Source: Geoalkalibacter sp.
GTDB taxonomy: Bacteria; Desulfobacterota; Desulfuromonadia; Desulfuromonadales; Geoalkalibacteraceae
Assembly (NCBI RefSeq): GCF_030605225.1
Contig: NZ_JAUWAV010000032.1
Location: 1 to 49,266, forward strand
Length of the DNA stretch: 49,266 bases
Reading direction: 5' to 3'
The translations under genes were made by a program, and so were the position numbers. A model generated the notes under the pieces. It saw nothing but the letters and a program-made list of their open reading frames with translations. It did no database searches and was not told where the DNA came from. Shown one piece after another: positions 1 to 10,395 of this stretch (positions within the stretch are counted from its first letter, which is position 1; each line of letters starts with the position of its first letter).

Positions 1-227
1 AGTAAGCCTCAACTTTCGTTGCAGAGAGCCGGCGGGTGGTGCGAGCCGGTACGAAAGCGGCCGAACTCGCCTTGGAGCTGCTCGGGTCAAACCGGTCGAG
101 GCACCGGCCAGCCCGGGCCGTGAGCCTGCGTTAAGGGAAAAGCAAGGATCCGGGCGAGCCGGGTCGAAACAGGGTGGTACCGCGAAGCGACAGAGCTCTC
201 GCCCCTGCACGGGCGAGAGCTTTTTTT
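1..227 (+). promoter_or_regulatory. T-box riboswitch (leucine), 5'-truncated, leader of leuA
   Basis: Senses uncharged tRNA-Leu and controls read-through into the leucine genes. Seen: the T-box AGGGTGGTACCGCG at 171-184 with the UGGU bulge at 175-178; AGTA at 1-4 and GAA at 63-65, which fit the two sides of the Stem I loop-E motif; a distal Stem I helix CTTTCGT 13-19 with ACGAAAG 51-57. The triplet after GAA is CTC (66-68), a Leu codon, inferred to be the specifier. GGGCGAG 152-158 can pair with CTCGCCC 198-204 (antiterminator base), which excludes the terminator helix 195-204/211-220. The 5' half of Stem I and the promoter lie outside the window. The family assignment is firm; the exact specifier register is an inference. 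Confidence 0.93.
194..227 (+). terminator. T-box-controlled intrinsic terminator
   Basis: Ten-base-pair stem 195-204/211-220 (GCTCTCGCCC with GGGCGAGAGC), plus A194-T221, with a six-base loop, followed by seven T residues (221-227). Its 5' arm is also the 3' arm of the antiterminator helix of the T-box, so it is the regulated switch element of the leader. Confidence 0.93.
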
Positions 228-350
228 GTGACCGACGAAAGGGGGTGGTCTTTTGGAATCGGACCTGAATGATCTATCGATCTTACCCCCGCACGCGAAA
301 CCAAAGACGGCCATTCACCGGATAGAACAGGTTGCCAACCAGGAGGAATC

Positions 351-1889
<1,539 letters not shown>

Positions 1890-1916
1890 TCGGATTTCCT
1901 TGCGCAAGGAATTCAC

Positions 1917-1943
1917 GGGCGGCTTTACGGCCGCCCTGCTTTT
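1917..1943 (+). terminator. Possible terminator after leuA
   Basis: Stem GGGCGGC 1917-1923 with GCCGCCC 1930-1936, loop TTTACG, then TGCTTTT. The U-run is imperfect. It is directly preceded by a 16-base perfect palindrome TTCCTTGCGCAAGGAA (1896-1911). It may separate the leuA transcript from leuCDB, which has its own promoter candidate. Confidence 0.5.
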
Positions 1944-1973
1944 GTCTCCGCCCTGGCGCGGAGCACGTCTGTG

Positions 1974-2003
1974 TTGCCGGGGGCTTTGCGTTTGCGCTAG
2001 ACT
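1974..2003 (+). promoter_or_regulatory. Candidate sigma-70 promoter for leuCDB
   Basis: TTGCCG (1974-1979), an 18-base spacer, and TAGACT (1998-2003), 38 bases before the leuC start. Each box matches consensus at four of six positions. Its position between the leuA terminator candidate and leuC supports it; it is an eye call only. Confidence 0.4.
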
Positions 2004-2040
2004 GCCCGTATTCTTGCATCACTCGTTTAAAGGAGCTGTT

Positions 2041-3321
2041 ATGGGAAAAACCATCGCCGAGAAGATTTTCGACGCGCACCTGCGCGACGAACCGTTTTCC
2101 GGGACCTACGTCCTCGATCTCGATCGCGTGCTCTGCCACGAGATCACCACGCCGGTGGCCATCGCCGATCTGCAATGGCGCGGCAAGGATCGGGTGTTCG
2201 ACAACACCAAGATCAAGGCCGTCATCGACCATGTGACGCCCGCCAAGGACAGCAAGACCGCCCTGCAGGGCAAGATGCTGCGCGACTGGGCGCATCGTCA
2301 TGCCATTAAAGATTTCTTCGACGTCGGCCATAACGGCGTCTGCCATGCCCTGTTTCCGGAAAAAGGCTATATCCGCCCGGGTTTCACCGTCATCATGGGC
2401 GACAGCCACACCTGCACCCACGGCGCCTTTGGCGCTTTCGCCGCCGGTGTCGGCACCACCGATCTCGAAGTCGGCATCCTTAAAGGGGTGTGCGCCTTTC
2501 GCAAGCCCGACACCATCCGCATCAACCTCACCGGCACCCTGGCGCCGGGCGTTTACGCCAAGGACGTGATCCTCTATGTTATCGGCCAGATCGGCGTCAA
2601 CGGCGCCACCGACCGGGTCATCGAATTCCGCGGCAACATCGTCGACGAGATGTCCATGGAGGCGCGCATGACGCTCAGCAACATGGCCATCGAGGCCGGG
2701 GGCACCAGCGGCATCTGCCTGCCCGACATGACCACCGTGGAGTATCTCTGGCCCTTCATCCAGAACGATTACCCGAGCAAGGAAGCGGCCTGCGAGGACT
2801 TTCGCCGCTGGCATTCCGACGCGGACGCGGTGTACGAAAAAGTTCTCGATTTCGACGTATCCTCCCTCGAACCCATGGTCACCTACGGTTACAAGCCCGA
2901 TTGCGTCAAGCCCGTGGGCGAAATGGCCGGCGCCCGCGTCGATCAGGTCTACATCGGCACCTGCACCAACGGGCGCATCGAGGATTTGCGCGTGGCGGCC
3001 GCGGTGCTCAAGGGCAAAAAGATCGCCGAGCACGTGCGCGGCATCGTTTCGCCCGCAACGCCGAAAATCTTCAAGGATGCCCTCAAGGAGGGGATCATCG
3101 ATATCTTCATGGATGCCGGATTCTGCGTCACCAATCCCACCTGCGGCGCTTGCCTGGGGATGAGTAACGGCGTGCTGGCCGAGGGCGAGGTCTGCGCCTC
3201 GACCAGCAACCGCAACTTCAACGGGCGCATGGGCAAGGGCGGCATGGTGCATCTGATGAGTCCGGCCACCGCAGCGGCAACGGCCATCGCCGGGGTGATC
3301 GCCGACGCCCGGAAACTCTAG
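2041..3321 (+). CDS. leuC: 3-isopropylmalate dehydratase large subunit LeuC
   Basis: With LeuD, isomerises 2-isopropylmalate to 3-isopropylmalate. The 426-residue product is of the shorter, monofunctional aconitase-family type. It carries the 4Fe-4S ligands (Cys in YIGTCTNGR, and CxxC in NPTCGACLGM), the family motif DVGHNGVCHALFPEKG, and GDSHTCTHGAFGAFAAGVGT. I chose ATG 2041, with AAAGGAG about ten bases upstream; an open frame extends upstream to 1900 but runs through the terminator and promoter region, and the family N-terminus matches MGKTIAEKIF. A 73-base gap containing a short repeat hairpin separates it from leuD. Confidence 0.95.
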   Translation: MGKTIAEKIFDAHLRDEPFSGTYVLDLDRVLCHEITTPVAIADLQWRGKDRVFDNTKIKAVIDHVTPAKDSKTALQGKMLRDWAHRHAIKDFFDVGHNGVCHALFPEKGYIRPGFTVIMGDSHTCTHGAFGAFAAGVGTTDLEVGILKGVCAFRKPDTIRINLTGTLAPGVYAKDVILYVIGQIGVNGATDRVIEFRGNIVDEMSMEARMTLSNMAIEAGGTSGICLPDMTTVEYLWPFIQNDYPSKEAACEDFRRWHSDADAVYEKVLDFDVSSLEPMVTYGYKPDCVKPVGEMAGARVDQVYIGTCTNGRIEDLRVAAAVLKGKKIAEHVRGIVSPATPKIFKDALKEGIIDIFMDAGFCVTNPTCGACLGMSNGVLAEGEVCASTSNRNFNGRMGKGGMVHLMSPATAAATAIAGVIADARKL

Positions 3322-3339
3322 GTCGTTGGCCAGTCTGAG

Positions 3340-3366
3340 GTAGGGGCGCAGGTTACGCGCCCCGAC
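3340..3366. repeat. GTAGGGGCG-type hairpin repeat between leuC and leuD
   Basis: GTAGGGGCGC and GCGCCCCGAC flank AGGTTAC; the perfect arms are GGGGCGC 3343-3349 and GCGCCCC 3357-3363. The outer GTAGGGGC/GCCCC(T)AC words recur in the purB-purL spacer (26019-26067), so this looks like a degenerate member of the same dispersed family. No U-run follows, so it is not an obvious terminator inside the leu genes. Confidence 0.6.
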
Positions 3367-3394
3367 ATGAATTCAATCTCGTGGAGTAGATACG

Positions 3395-3925
3395 ATGAAA
3401 AAAACATTCGGCGGCCCGGCGATTTTCCTCGACCGTTCCGACATCAATACCGATGAAATCATTCCCGCGAAATACCTGACGGAAGTGACCAAGGATGCCC
3501 TCAAGCCCTATATCCTCGAGGATCTCAAGCTCGAAGGCTTCGATCCCAAGGGCCAGGCGCTGAAAAACGCGCGGGTGCTGGTCACCCGCGAGAACTTCGG
3601 CTGCGGCTCGTCGCGCGAGCATGCGCCCTGGGTGTTCGAGGTCAACGGCATTCACACCATCATCGCGCAGAGCTACGCGCGTATTTTTCGGCAGAACACC
3701 TTCAACGGCGGCATGCTCGCCATTGAACTGCCCAAGGCCGATATCGACCGCCTCTTCGCCCTGTCCCTGGAGGGCGCGGTGGAAATCGCCGTGGATCTTG
3801 AGAGTCAGACCCTCAAGGCGCGCGCCGGCGGGCGCGAGGAAACCTTGCGGTTCGAGATCAGTCCCTTCGACAAGGCCCTGGTGCAGGCGGGCGGCTGGGT
3901 CGAGTTCGCCGACGCACGCTATTGA
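3395..3925 (+). CDS. leuD: 3-isopropylmalate dehydratase small subunit LeuD
   Basis: Supplies the swivelling substrate-binding half of isopropylmalate isomerase. The 176-residue product is slightly longer than the usual short LeuD that pairs with short LeuC. Visible family motifs: DRSDINTDEIIPAKYL near residues 12-27, ENFGCGSSREHAPW near 68-81, and YARIFRQNTFNGGMLAIELP. The ATG at 3395 follows GTGGAG. It lies between leuC and leuB on the same strand, consistent with one transcript. Confidence 0.94.
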   Translation: MKKTFGGPAIFLDRSDINTDEIIPAKYLTEVTKDALKPYILEDLKLEGFDPKGQALKNARVLVTRENFGCGSSREHAPWVFEVNGIHTIIAQSYARIFRQNTFNGGMLAIELPKADIDRLFALSLEGAVEIAVDLESQTLKARAGGREETLRFEISPFDKALVQAGGWVEFADARY

Positions 3926-3954
3926 GGGATCATCCCGCGGCAAATCTCATGTGA

Positions 3955-5070
<1,116 letters not shown>

Positions 5071-5092
5071 GCTTCGTTGCAGAAAATCCCAG

Positions 5093-5120
5093 AAAAAGGG
5101 GGCGGTCGCGCCCCCTTTTT
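5093..5120 (+). terminator. Intrinsic terminator of the leucine genes
   Basis: Perfect 12-base-pair stem AAAAAGGGGGCG 5093-5104 with CGCCCCCTTTTT 5109-5120 and a GTCG tetraloop. The terminal T5 run forms part of the stem and of the U-tract. Its presence argues against extending the next gene upstream of 5140. Confidence 0.9.
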
Positions 5121-5139
5121 GTTCCACGCGGCGCCGGTC

Positions 5140-5928
5140 ATGCTCGATGATCTGATTTTGGGACGTTTTGTTCCCGGCCACTCCCTGCTGCATCGCTTCG
5201 ATGTCCGTCTGAAGCTGGTGTTGCTGCTCAGCCTGATCGTCGCGGTCTTTGCATCCGCGCGGCCTGGCCCGCTTGCGGCCCTGACCGTACCGGCACTTGT
5301 GCTCGCCGGCGGTTGCGGCCTGCCGGCGCGGCTTTGGTGGCGCGGCCTGCTGATGTTTCGTTGGCTGTTTCTGTTTACCTTGCTCCTGCATCTGCTGTTT
5401 TCACCGGGGCGCACCCTGTTGGGGATCTCCTTTCTCTCCTATGATGGTTTGCTGCATGGTCTGCGGGTCGGCTGGCAATTGGCCCTGGCCGTCATACTCT
5501 CCTCGGTCCTAACTCTGACCAGCACTCCCGCCGCCCTGGCGCGCGGCATGACGGCCCTTGCCGCGCCCCTGCGACGGATACGGGTTCCGGTGGCGCGGGC
5601 GGGAGATTTTCTGTTGATGATCCTGCATTTTCTGCCCTTGCTGCGGGATGAACTGGCCCGCTCTCGCGATGCGGGCGGCGAGCGCCCGAGAGATCTGGCG
5701 GGCCGCATGCGCTTCATGTGTGACGGACTGGCCCCTTTGCTGATGCGTCTTGCGGACCGGGCCGAAGACATGGCGCAAGCCCTGGCGCGCGGAGAACGCT
5801 TGGGCGCGATGGCTGAGGGAGACGCCGTATCGCCTCTGTCCACCCGGCAGAACTGGTTGTTTTTTCTGGCCGGAGCGCTTTTGCCCCTGATTCTTCTCGG
5901 ACTGCGTCTATGGCCAACATCTGCCTGA
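5140..5928 (+). CDS. EcfT/CbiQ-family energy-coupling transmembrane protein
   Basis: Resembles the T component of ECF vitamin/metal transporters, which couples two ATPase subunits to a substrate-binding S component in the inner membrane. The 262-residue product starts MLDDLILGRFVPGHSLLHRF, followed by DVRLKLVLLL, close to the family N-terminus. It has about five or six hydrophobic segments and two ALARG motifs (ALARGM and ALARGER), the Ala-Arg-Gly type coupling motifs that contact the ATPases. I chose ATG 5140 because the upstream open frame overlaps the leuB terminator; no good ribosome site is visible. No ATPase or S component lies nearby. The 3' end overlaps truA by 19 bases. Substrate is unknown. 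Confidence 0.82.
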   Translation: MLDDLILGRFVPGHSLLHRFDVRLKLVLLLSLIVAVFASARPGPLAALTVPALVLAGGCGLPARLWWRGLLMFRWLFLFTLLLHLLFSPGRTLLGISFLSYDGLLHGLRVGWQLALAVILSSVLTLTSTPAALARGMTALAAPLRRIRVPVARAGDFLLMILHFLPLLRDELARSRDAGGERPRDLAGRMRFMCDGLAPLLMRLADRAEDMAQALARGERLGAMAEGDAVSPLSTRQNWLFFLAGALLPLILLGLRLWPTSA

Positions 5929-6641
5929 TTCTCGAATTCGACGGCACCGCCTACGCCGGTTGGCAGGTGCAGGCCAACGGGATTTCCGTCCAGCAGGTGG
6001 TTGAAAGCACGCTCGCGCAACTCATTGGGGTGCCCGTGCGCCTTATCTCCTCGGGACGCACCGATGCCGGCGTTCATGCCCGCGGCATGGTCGTCAACTT
6101 CCATACCGACCGATCCCTGCCCCCAAGCGCCTACCGTGAAGGACTCAACCGGCTGCTGCCGAGGGATATCGCGGTGCGCGAGGCGCGACAGGTCGCCGAT
6201 GATTTCCACGCACGTTTTGCGGCGCGCGGCAAATGGTACCGCTACACCCTCTGTCTGACACCCGTTCGCTCGCCGCTGCACGGTCGCTATTCCTGGCAGT
6301 TGCGCGCCCCCCTGGATATCTCGGCGATGTCCGCCGCCGCCCGGCATCTGGTCGGAGTTCATGATTTCGCCGCCTTTCGCACCGCCGGCTGCGATGCCCG
6401 CACCACCACGCGCGAGATTTTTTCCCTGGACATTTTGCCTGCCGAGCCGTTGTTGCAGATCGATGTGCGCGGCAGCGGTTTTTTACGCAACATGGTGAGG
6501 GTGATGGTCGGCACTCTCGTCGAGGTCGGTCTGGGTAAGCGCACGCCCGAGAACATAAGTCTGCTGCTGCGCGGCGAAGGGCAGCGGGCGGGCCGCACCG
6601 CGCCGCCGCAGGGCCTGTGTCTGATGGAGGTCTGGTACTGA
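5910..6641 (+). CDS. truA: tRNA pseudouridine(38-40) synthase TruA
   Basis: Converts uridines 38, 39 and 40 of the tRNA anticodon stem-loop to pseudouridine. The 243-residue product has the family start LILEFDGTAYAGWQVQ and the catalytic Asp52 in SSGRTDAGVHARG; GSGFLRNMVRVMVGTL near the C-terminus is also characteristic. ATG 5910 lies inside the end of the EcfT-like gene, which implies translational coupling. In Bacillota the order ecfA-ecfA-ecfT-truA-rplM-rpsI is common; here ecfT-truA and rplM-rpsI remain, with a stress protein between. Confidence 0.96.
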   Translation: MANICLILEFDGTAYAGWQVQANGISVQQVVESTLAQLIGVPVRLISSGRTDAGVHARGMVVNFHTDRSLPPSAYREGLNRLLPRDIAVREARQVADDFHARFAARGKWYRYTLCLTPVRSPLHGRYSWQLRAPLDISAMSAAARHLVGVHDFAAFRTAGCDARTTTREIFSLDILPAEPLLQIDVRGSGFLRNMVRVMVGTLVEVGLGKRTPENISLLLRGEGQRAGRTAPPQGLCLMEVWY

Positions 6642-6650
6642 GACGGCGCC

Positions 6651-6678
6651 TTGCAAATCGCGACCCGGCGGCTATAGT
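6651..6678 (+). promoter_or_regulatory. Candidate sigma-70 promoter for the universal stress gene
   Basis: TTGCAA (6651-6656), a 16-base spacer and TATAGT (6673-6678; five of six consensus matches), 31 bases before the ATG at 6710 and just after the truA stop. Confidence 0.55.
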
Positions 6679-6709
6679 CTGGAATAACTCCGGCTCGGCG
6701 GATCACATC

Positions 6710-7162
6710 ATGAAGAAAAACCTGAAAATTCTCATACCCATTGATTTTTCCAAGTACAGTCTCGAAACCCTCGGCTTTGCCCTGAAATTGCGGGAACACT
6801 GCGAGCCCACGTATCATTTGCTCTACGTGGTTGTCGACGGCGAGATAGAATCTTTCTCCGCGTTGGCCGGCATTCCCCGCGAAGAACAGCAGCGAAAAAT
6901 GGACGAGGCCCGGCACCAACTCGAGCGAGAAGCCGAGCGCGTTCGCGAAGCCGTACCCGAGGCGAGAATCGAGACGGTGATCCTGGCGGGGATTCCCTAC
7001 AAGGAGATCTGTCGCTACGCCGACAAGGAAAGTATGGACCTGATCATCATCGGCACCCATGGCCGCACGGGGCTGTCCCATCTGCTCATCGGCAGCACCA
7101 CCGAGCGCGTGGTGCAGCAGGCTTCCTGCCCGGTGCTGAGCGTCAAGCCGTCCATTCTCTGA
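6710..7162 (+). CDS. Universal stress protein (UspA family)
   Basis: A single-domain Usp of 150 residues; the family are small cytosolic nucleotide-binding proteins tied to starvation and redox stress, with exact roles varying. It begins MKKNLKILIPIDFSKYSLET, and the C-terminal part has the ATP-binding pattern G-x2-G-x9-G-S/T as GTHGRTGLSHLLIGST, so it is expected to bind ATP. An upstream open frame reaches 6617, but a promoter candidate and the truA end lie there, so ATG 6710 is preferred. The ribosome site is weak. It sits between truA and rplM and probably has its own transcript. Confidence 0.88.
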   Translation: MKKNLKILIPIDFSKYSLETLGFALKLREHCEPTYHLLYVVVDGEIESFSALAGIPREEQQRKMDEARHQLEREAERVREAVPEARIETVILAGIPYKEICRYADKESMDLIIIGTHGRTGLSHLLIGSTTERVVQQASCPVLSVKPSIL

Positions 7163-7200
7163 TCCCCTGAGAAAAACTCCCCTAACCTCTGGAAAATCCC

Positions 7201-7229
7201 TTGACATCACTTTTTCTTTCCGCTAAGTT
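7201..7229 (+). promoter_or_regulatory. Candidate promoter for rplM-rpsI
   Basis: A perfect -35 TTGACA (7201-7206), 17-base spacer, and TAAGTT (7224-7229), 57 bases before the rplM start. The -10 box is weak, but spacing and location fit a ribosomal-protein promoter. Confidence 0.5.
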
Positions 7230-7286
7230 CTCAACTTCTGTGAGCCCCGTTGATATTTCACAGATGACCGTATAGAGAGGAATTGC

Positions 7287-7715
7287 ATGAGCACCCGAAT
7301 CGTAATGAGTTCGCAGGCCGAGAAGGACTGGTACGTTGTTGATGTCGAGGGCAAGGTCCTCGGTCGTGCCGCAACGGAAGTCGCCCGTGTTCTGCGCGGT
7401 AAGCACAAGGCCATCTATGCTCCCAGCGTCGATGCCGGAGATTTCGTGATCATCATCAATGCCGACAAGATCCGTCTGACCGGCAACAAGATGGCCGACA
7501 AGATGTACTATCGCCACACCGGCTATCCCGGCGGGCTCAAGTCCATCAACGCCGAAAAACTGCTGGCGAGCAAGCCGGAGGAGATCATCAAGAAAGCCGT
7601 CAAGGGCATGCTTCCCAAGAACAAATTGGGACGTCAGATGATCAAGAAGCTCAAGGTTTATGCCGGGGGCGAACATCCTCACCAGGCCCAGCAGCCCAAA
7701 GAACTGACTATTTAA
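7287..7715 (+). CDS. rplM: 50S ribosomal protein L13
   Basis: Structural protein of the large ribosomal subunit. The 142-residue length is standard. Recognisable stretches: [38 protein letters not shown], and [14 protein letters not shown] near the C-terminus. The start follows AGAGAGGAA. It is cotranscribed with rpsI, 20 bases downstream, as in most bacteria. Confidence 0.98.
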   Translation: MSTRIVMSSQAEKDWYVVDVEGKVLGRAATEVARVLRGKHKAIYAPSVDAGDFVIIINADKIRLTGNKMADKMYYRHTGYPGGLKSINAEKLLASKPEEIIKKAVKGMLPKNKLGRQMIKKLKVYAGGEHPHQAQQPKELTI

Positions 7716-7735
7716 GCACCGGGAGATCGAGAAGA

Positions 7736-8128
7736 ATGGCTCAGGAAACCTATTTTGCCACCGGCAAGAGAAAAACCTCCGTGGCCCGGGTGCGCATGAC
7801 TGCAGGCCAGGGCAGGATCATGGTCAACAACCGTACCCTGGATGAGTATTTCGGTCGTGAGACGTCCAAGATGGTCGTCATGCAGCCCCTGGAGCTGACC
7901 CAGCGCGTCGGCCAGTTCGACATTTTCGTCAATGTCTCCGGCGGTGGGCCCTCCGGGCAGGCTGGCGCCATCAAGCACGGCATCACCAAGGCGCTGCTCG
8001 CTGTCGATGTGGCCCTGCGCGGCTCCCTGAAAAAAGCCGGATTCATCACCCGCGACAGCCGTGTCAAGGAGCGTAAGAAGTACGGTCTGCGCGGCGCCCG
8101 GCGCAGCTTCCAGTTCTCCAAGCGTTAA
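7736..8128 (+). CDS. rpsI: 30S ribosomal protein S9
   Basis: Small-subunit protein whose C-terminal tail contacts P-site tRNA. The 130-residue product has [14 protein letters not shown] at the N-terminus, [15 protein letters not shown] in the middle, and the conserved end [17 protein letters not shown] with the terminal Lys-Arg. The gene is closed by the terminator at 8150-8176. Confidence 0.98.
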   Translation: MAQETYFATGKRKTSVARVRMTAGQGRIMVNNRTLDEYFGRETSKMVVMQPLELTQRVGQFDIFVNVSGGGPSGQAGAIKHGITKALLAVDVALRGSLKKAGFITRDSRVKERKKYGLRGARRSFQFSKR

Positions 8129-8149
8129 CCGGCACTTTTCGCCGCATTC

Positions 8150-8176
8150 AAAGGGAACCCCATGGGTTCCCTTTTT
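8150..8176 (+). terminator. Intrinsic terminator after rpsI
   Basis: Stem AAAGGGAACCC 8150-8160 with GGGTTCCCTTT 8164-8174, three-base loop CAT, and T run 8172-8176. It lies between rpsI and argC. Confidence 0.85.
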
Positions 8177-8195
8177 GCATTCCAAGGAGTTCGTC

Positions 8196-9233
8196 ATGGT
8201 CAAGGTTGCTATCGTTGGCGCCAGTGGTTATACCGGCGTGGAATTGGCGCGGCTGCTCCATGCGCATCCCGAGGTGGAGATCGCCTGCGTGACGTCGCGG
8301 CAGAATGTCGGGGAGGAACTGGCGGCGGTCTTTCCTTCCCTGCAGGGTGCGATCACCCAGGTATGCGATGATGTGGACGTCGATCTGGTTTGTTCCAAGG
8401 CTGATTTCATCTTCACCGCTCTGCCCCATCAGACCGCCATGGCGGTGGTGCCCGCATTCATTCGGGCCGGCAAGCGCGTGGTCGATCTGTCCGCTGATTA
8501 TCGCTTGCGCGATGTGGCGGTTTATGAGCAGTGGTATCAGCCCCACACCAGCCCGGAACTGCTGGCCGAAGCGGTCTACGGCCTGCCCGAAGTCTACCGG
8601 GAGCGGATCGTGCAGGCGCGTCTGGTGGCCAACCCGGGCTGTTATCCCACGAGCATCGCTCTGGCCCTCAAGCCCCTGCTGGAGCGCGATCTGGTCGATG
8701 CGGCTACCCTGGTGGCCGATGCCAAATCCGGCACCAGCGGGGCCGGGCGCTCCGCCAAGCTCGGCAGCCTGTTCTGTGAAGTCAACGAGGGCTTCAAGGC
8801 CTATGGTGTCGCCAATCATCGCCATACCCCAGAAATCGAGCAAACCCTGAGTCATATCGCCGGAAGCCCGATTCGTCTGACCTTCACGCCGCACCTTCTA
8901 CCCATTAATCGCGGCATTCTCTCCACTTGCTACGGGCAGCTCAAGGTCGCGCTCTCGTCGGCCGATCTGCATCGGCTCTATCTCGAACATTATGCCGCCG
9001 AGCCCTATGTGCGGGTTTTGCCGCAAGGGGTCTATCCCAATGTTTCCTATGTGCGCGGCAGCAATTTCTGCGATCTCAACCTGACGGTGGATGTCCGCAC
9101 CGGGCGGGTCATCGTCATGGCGGCCATCGATAATCTGGTCAAGGGCGCCGCCGGCCAGGCGGTGCAAAACATGAATCTGATGCTGGGCTTGGATGAAGGT
9201 CGGGGCTTGGGCCAGTTGCCGCTTTTCCCTTGA
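8196..9233 (+). CDS. argC: N-acetyl-gamma-glutamyl-phosphate reductase ArgC
   Basis: NADPH-dependent reduction of N-acetylglutamyl phosphate to the semialdehyde in arginine synthesis. The 345-residue product has the dinucleotide motif [15 protein letters not shown] near the N-terminus and the catalytic Cys149 in [19 protein letters not shown] carries the conserved His. ATG 8196 follows AAGGAG; the longer open frame upstream crosses the rpsI terminator. It stands alone here, with no other arginine gene in the window. Confidence 0.96.
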   Translation: MVKVAIVGASGYTGVELARLLHAHPEVEIACVTSRQNVGEELAAVFPSLQGAITQVCDDVDVDLVCSKADFIFTALPHQTAMAVVPAFIRAGKRVVDLSADYRLRDVAVYEQWYQPHTSPELLAEAVYGLPEVYRERIVQARLVANPGCYPTSIALALKPLLERDLVDAATLVADAKSGTSGAGRSAKLGSLFCEVNEGFKAYGVANHRHTPEIEQTLSHIAGSPIRLTFTPHLLPINRGILSTCYGQLKVALSSADLHRLYLEHYAAEPYVRVLPQGVYPNVSYVRGSNFCDLNLTVDVRTGRVIVMAAIDNLVKGAAGQAVQNMNLMLGLDEGRGLGQLPLFP

Positions 9234-9339
9234 TTCAGCCCCCTCGCCGAGGCTTTGTCGGGGGCGTTTCAAGTTGACTTCGCCACCCATTTGTGGTTTC
9301 TTAGGACGCTATATTTTGGGGCGGTCATAGATAGTTTAA

Positions 9340-10377
9340 ATGTATCTTGATGATTTTGATTTTGAGCTGCCCGAGGAACTGATCGCCCAGCATCCGCCGC
9401 CGCGGCGCGATGCTTCTCGGCTCATGCAGGTCGATCGGGATCGGGGCGAGGTTCGGATCGGACACTTTTCGGACGTGGTGGAGCTGTTTCGTTCCGGAGA
9501 CGTGCTGGTCGTCAACGATACCCGCGTGATCCCGGCGCGCTTGCTCGGGCGCAAGGATTCGGGGGGACGCATCGAGATCTTTCTGGTGCGCCGCCTGGCC
9601 CAGGAGGACGAAGTCTGGTTGTGCCTGACCCGTTCGTCGAAGCCGGTGCGCACCGGTTGTCGGTTGTTCTTCGACCATGGATTGCAGGCCGAAGTTCTTG
9701 CCGAGGAGTCGGACGATGCCGGGCAGCGCCGGGTGCGTTTTGATGTCCAAGGCAATTTTCTTGAGGTGTTGGAGCAGGTCGGGCGCATTCCCTTGCCGCC
9801 ATACATTGATCGCGCCGATCAGGCTCAGGATCGCGAACGTTATCAGACGGTTTTTGCCCGTGCGCCGGGTGCCGTCGCCGCGCCGACAGCCGGCTTGCAC
9901 TTCACCGAGGCGATCCTTGGGACTCTGCGGGAACGAGGCGTTGACATCTGTCCGCTGACCCTGCACGTCGGTCCCGGGACTTTTCTGCCGGTACGCGTTG
10001 CCGACGTTCGTGAACATCGCATGCATGGCGAGTTTTTTCAGGTGCCGGCGGACACCGCGCGGCGTGTCAACGCGGCAAAACGCGAAGGCCGACGCGTCAT
10101 CGCCCTGGGCACCACCAGTACCCGTGTCCTTGAGTATGCCGTGGACGAGGGCGGTGAGTTGCTGGCAGGCGAGGGCGTGTCGGATCTTTTCATATATCCG
10201 GGCTTTCGCTTTCGCGTGGTGGATGCGCTGATCACAAACTTTCACCTGCCGCGCTCCACATTGCTGATGCTGGTCTGTGCCTTCGCGGGACGCGATCTGA
10301 CCCTGTGCGCCTATCGCCGCGCGGTCGCGGAAGGTTTTCGGTTTTTCAGCTACGGCGATTGCATGTTTATTTCCTGA
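9340..10377 (+). CDS. queA: S-adenosylmethionine:tRNA ribosyltransferase-isomerase QueA
   Basis: Transfers and isomerises the ribosyl group of AdoMet onto preQ1 in tRNA to form epoxyqueuosine. The 345-residue product shows family motifs: FELPEELIAQHPP near the N-terminus, RSGDVLVVNDTRVIPARL, GAVAAPTAGLHFTEA and LHVGPGTFLPVR, and NFHLPRSTLLMLVCAFAG near the C-terminus. It is followed 18 bases later by tgt, the usual pairing, then yajC-secD-secF. No preQ1 riboswitch-like element is evident in the 106 bases before it. Confidence 0.97.
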   Translation: MYLDDFDFELPEELIAQHPPPRRDASRLMQVDRDRGEVRIGHFSDVVELFRSGDVLVVNDTRVIPARLLGRKDSGGRIEIFLVRRLAQEDEVWLCLTRSSKPVRTGCRLFFDHGLQAEVLAEESDDAGQRRVRFDVQGNFLEVLEQVGRIPLPPYIDRADQAQDRERYQTVFARAPGAVAAPTAGLHFTEAILGTLRERGVDICPLTLHVGPGTFLPVRVADVREHRMHGEFFQVPADTARRVNAAKREGRRVIALGTTSTRVLEYAVDEGGELLAGEGVSDLFIYPGFRFRVVDALITNFHLPRSTLLMLVCAFAGRDLTLCAYRRAVAEGFRFFSYGDCMFIS

Positions 10378-10395
10378 CAGGCGGTTGTAAGGCTC

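Noticed and set aside
8-18. CTCAACTTTCG occurs at 8-18 and again at 49128-49138, at the two window edges
   Set aside because: The first copy is explained by T-box Stem I, where its bases pair with 51-57. An 11-base match without flanking similarity is best taken as chance.
9238-9270. Terminator-like GCCCCC/GGGGGC pairing after argC
   Set aside because: The stem is short with a long, poorly paired loop and no real U-run, so I did not list it.
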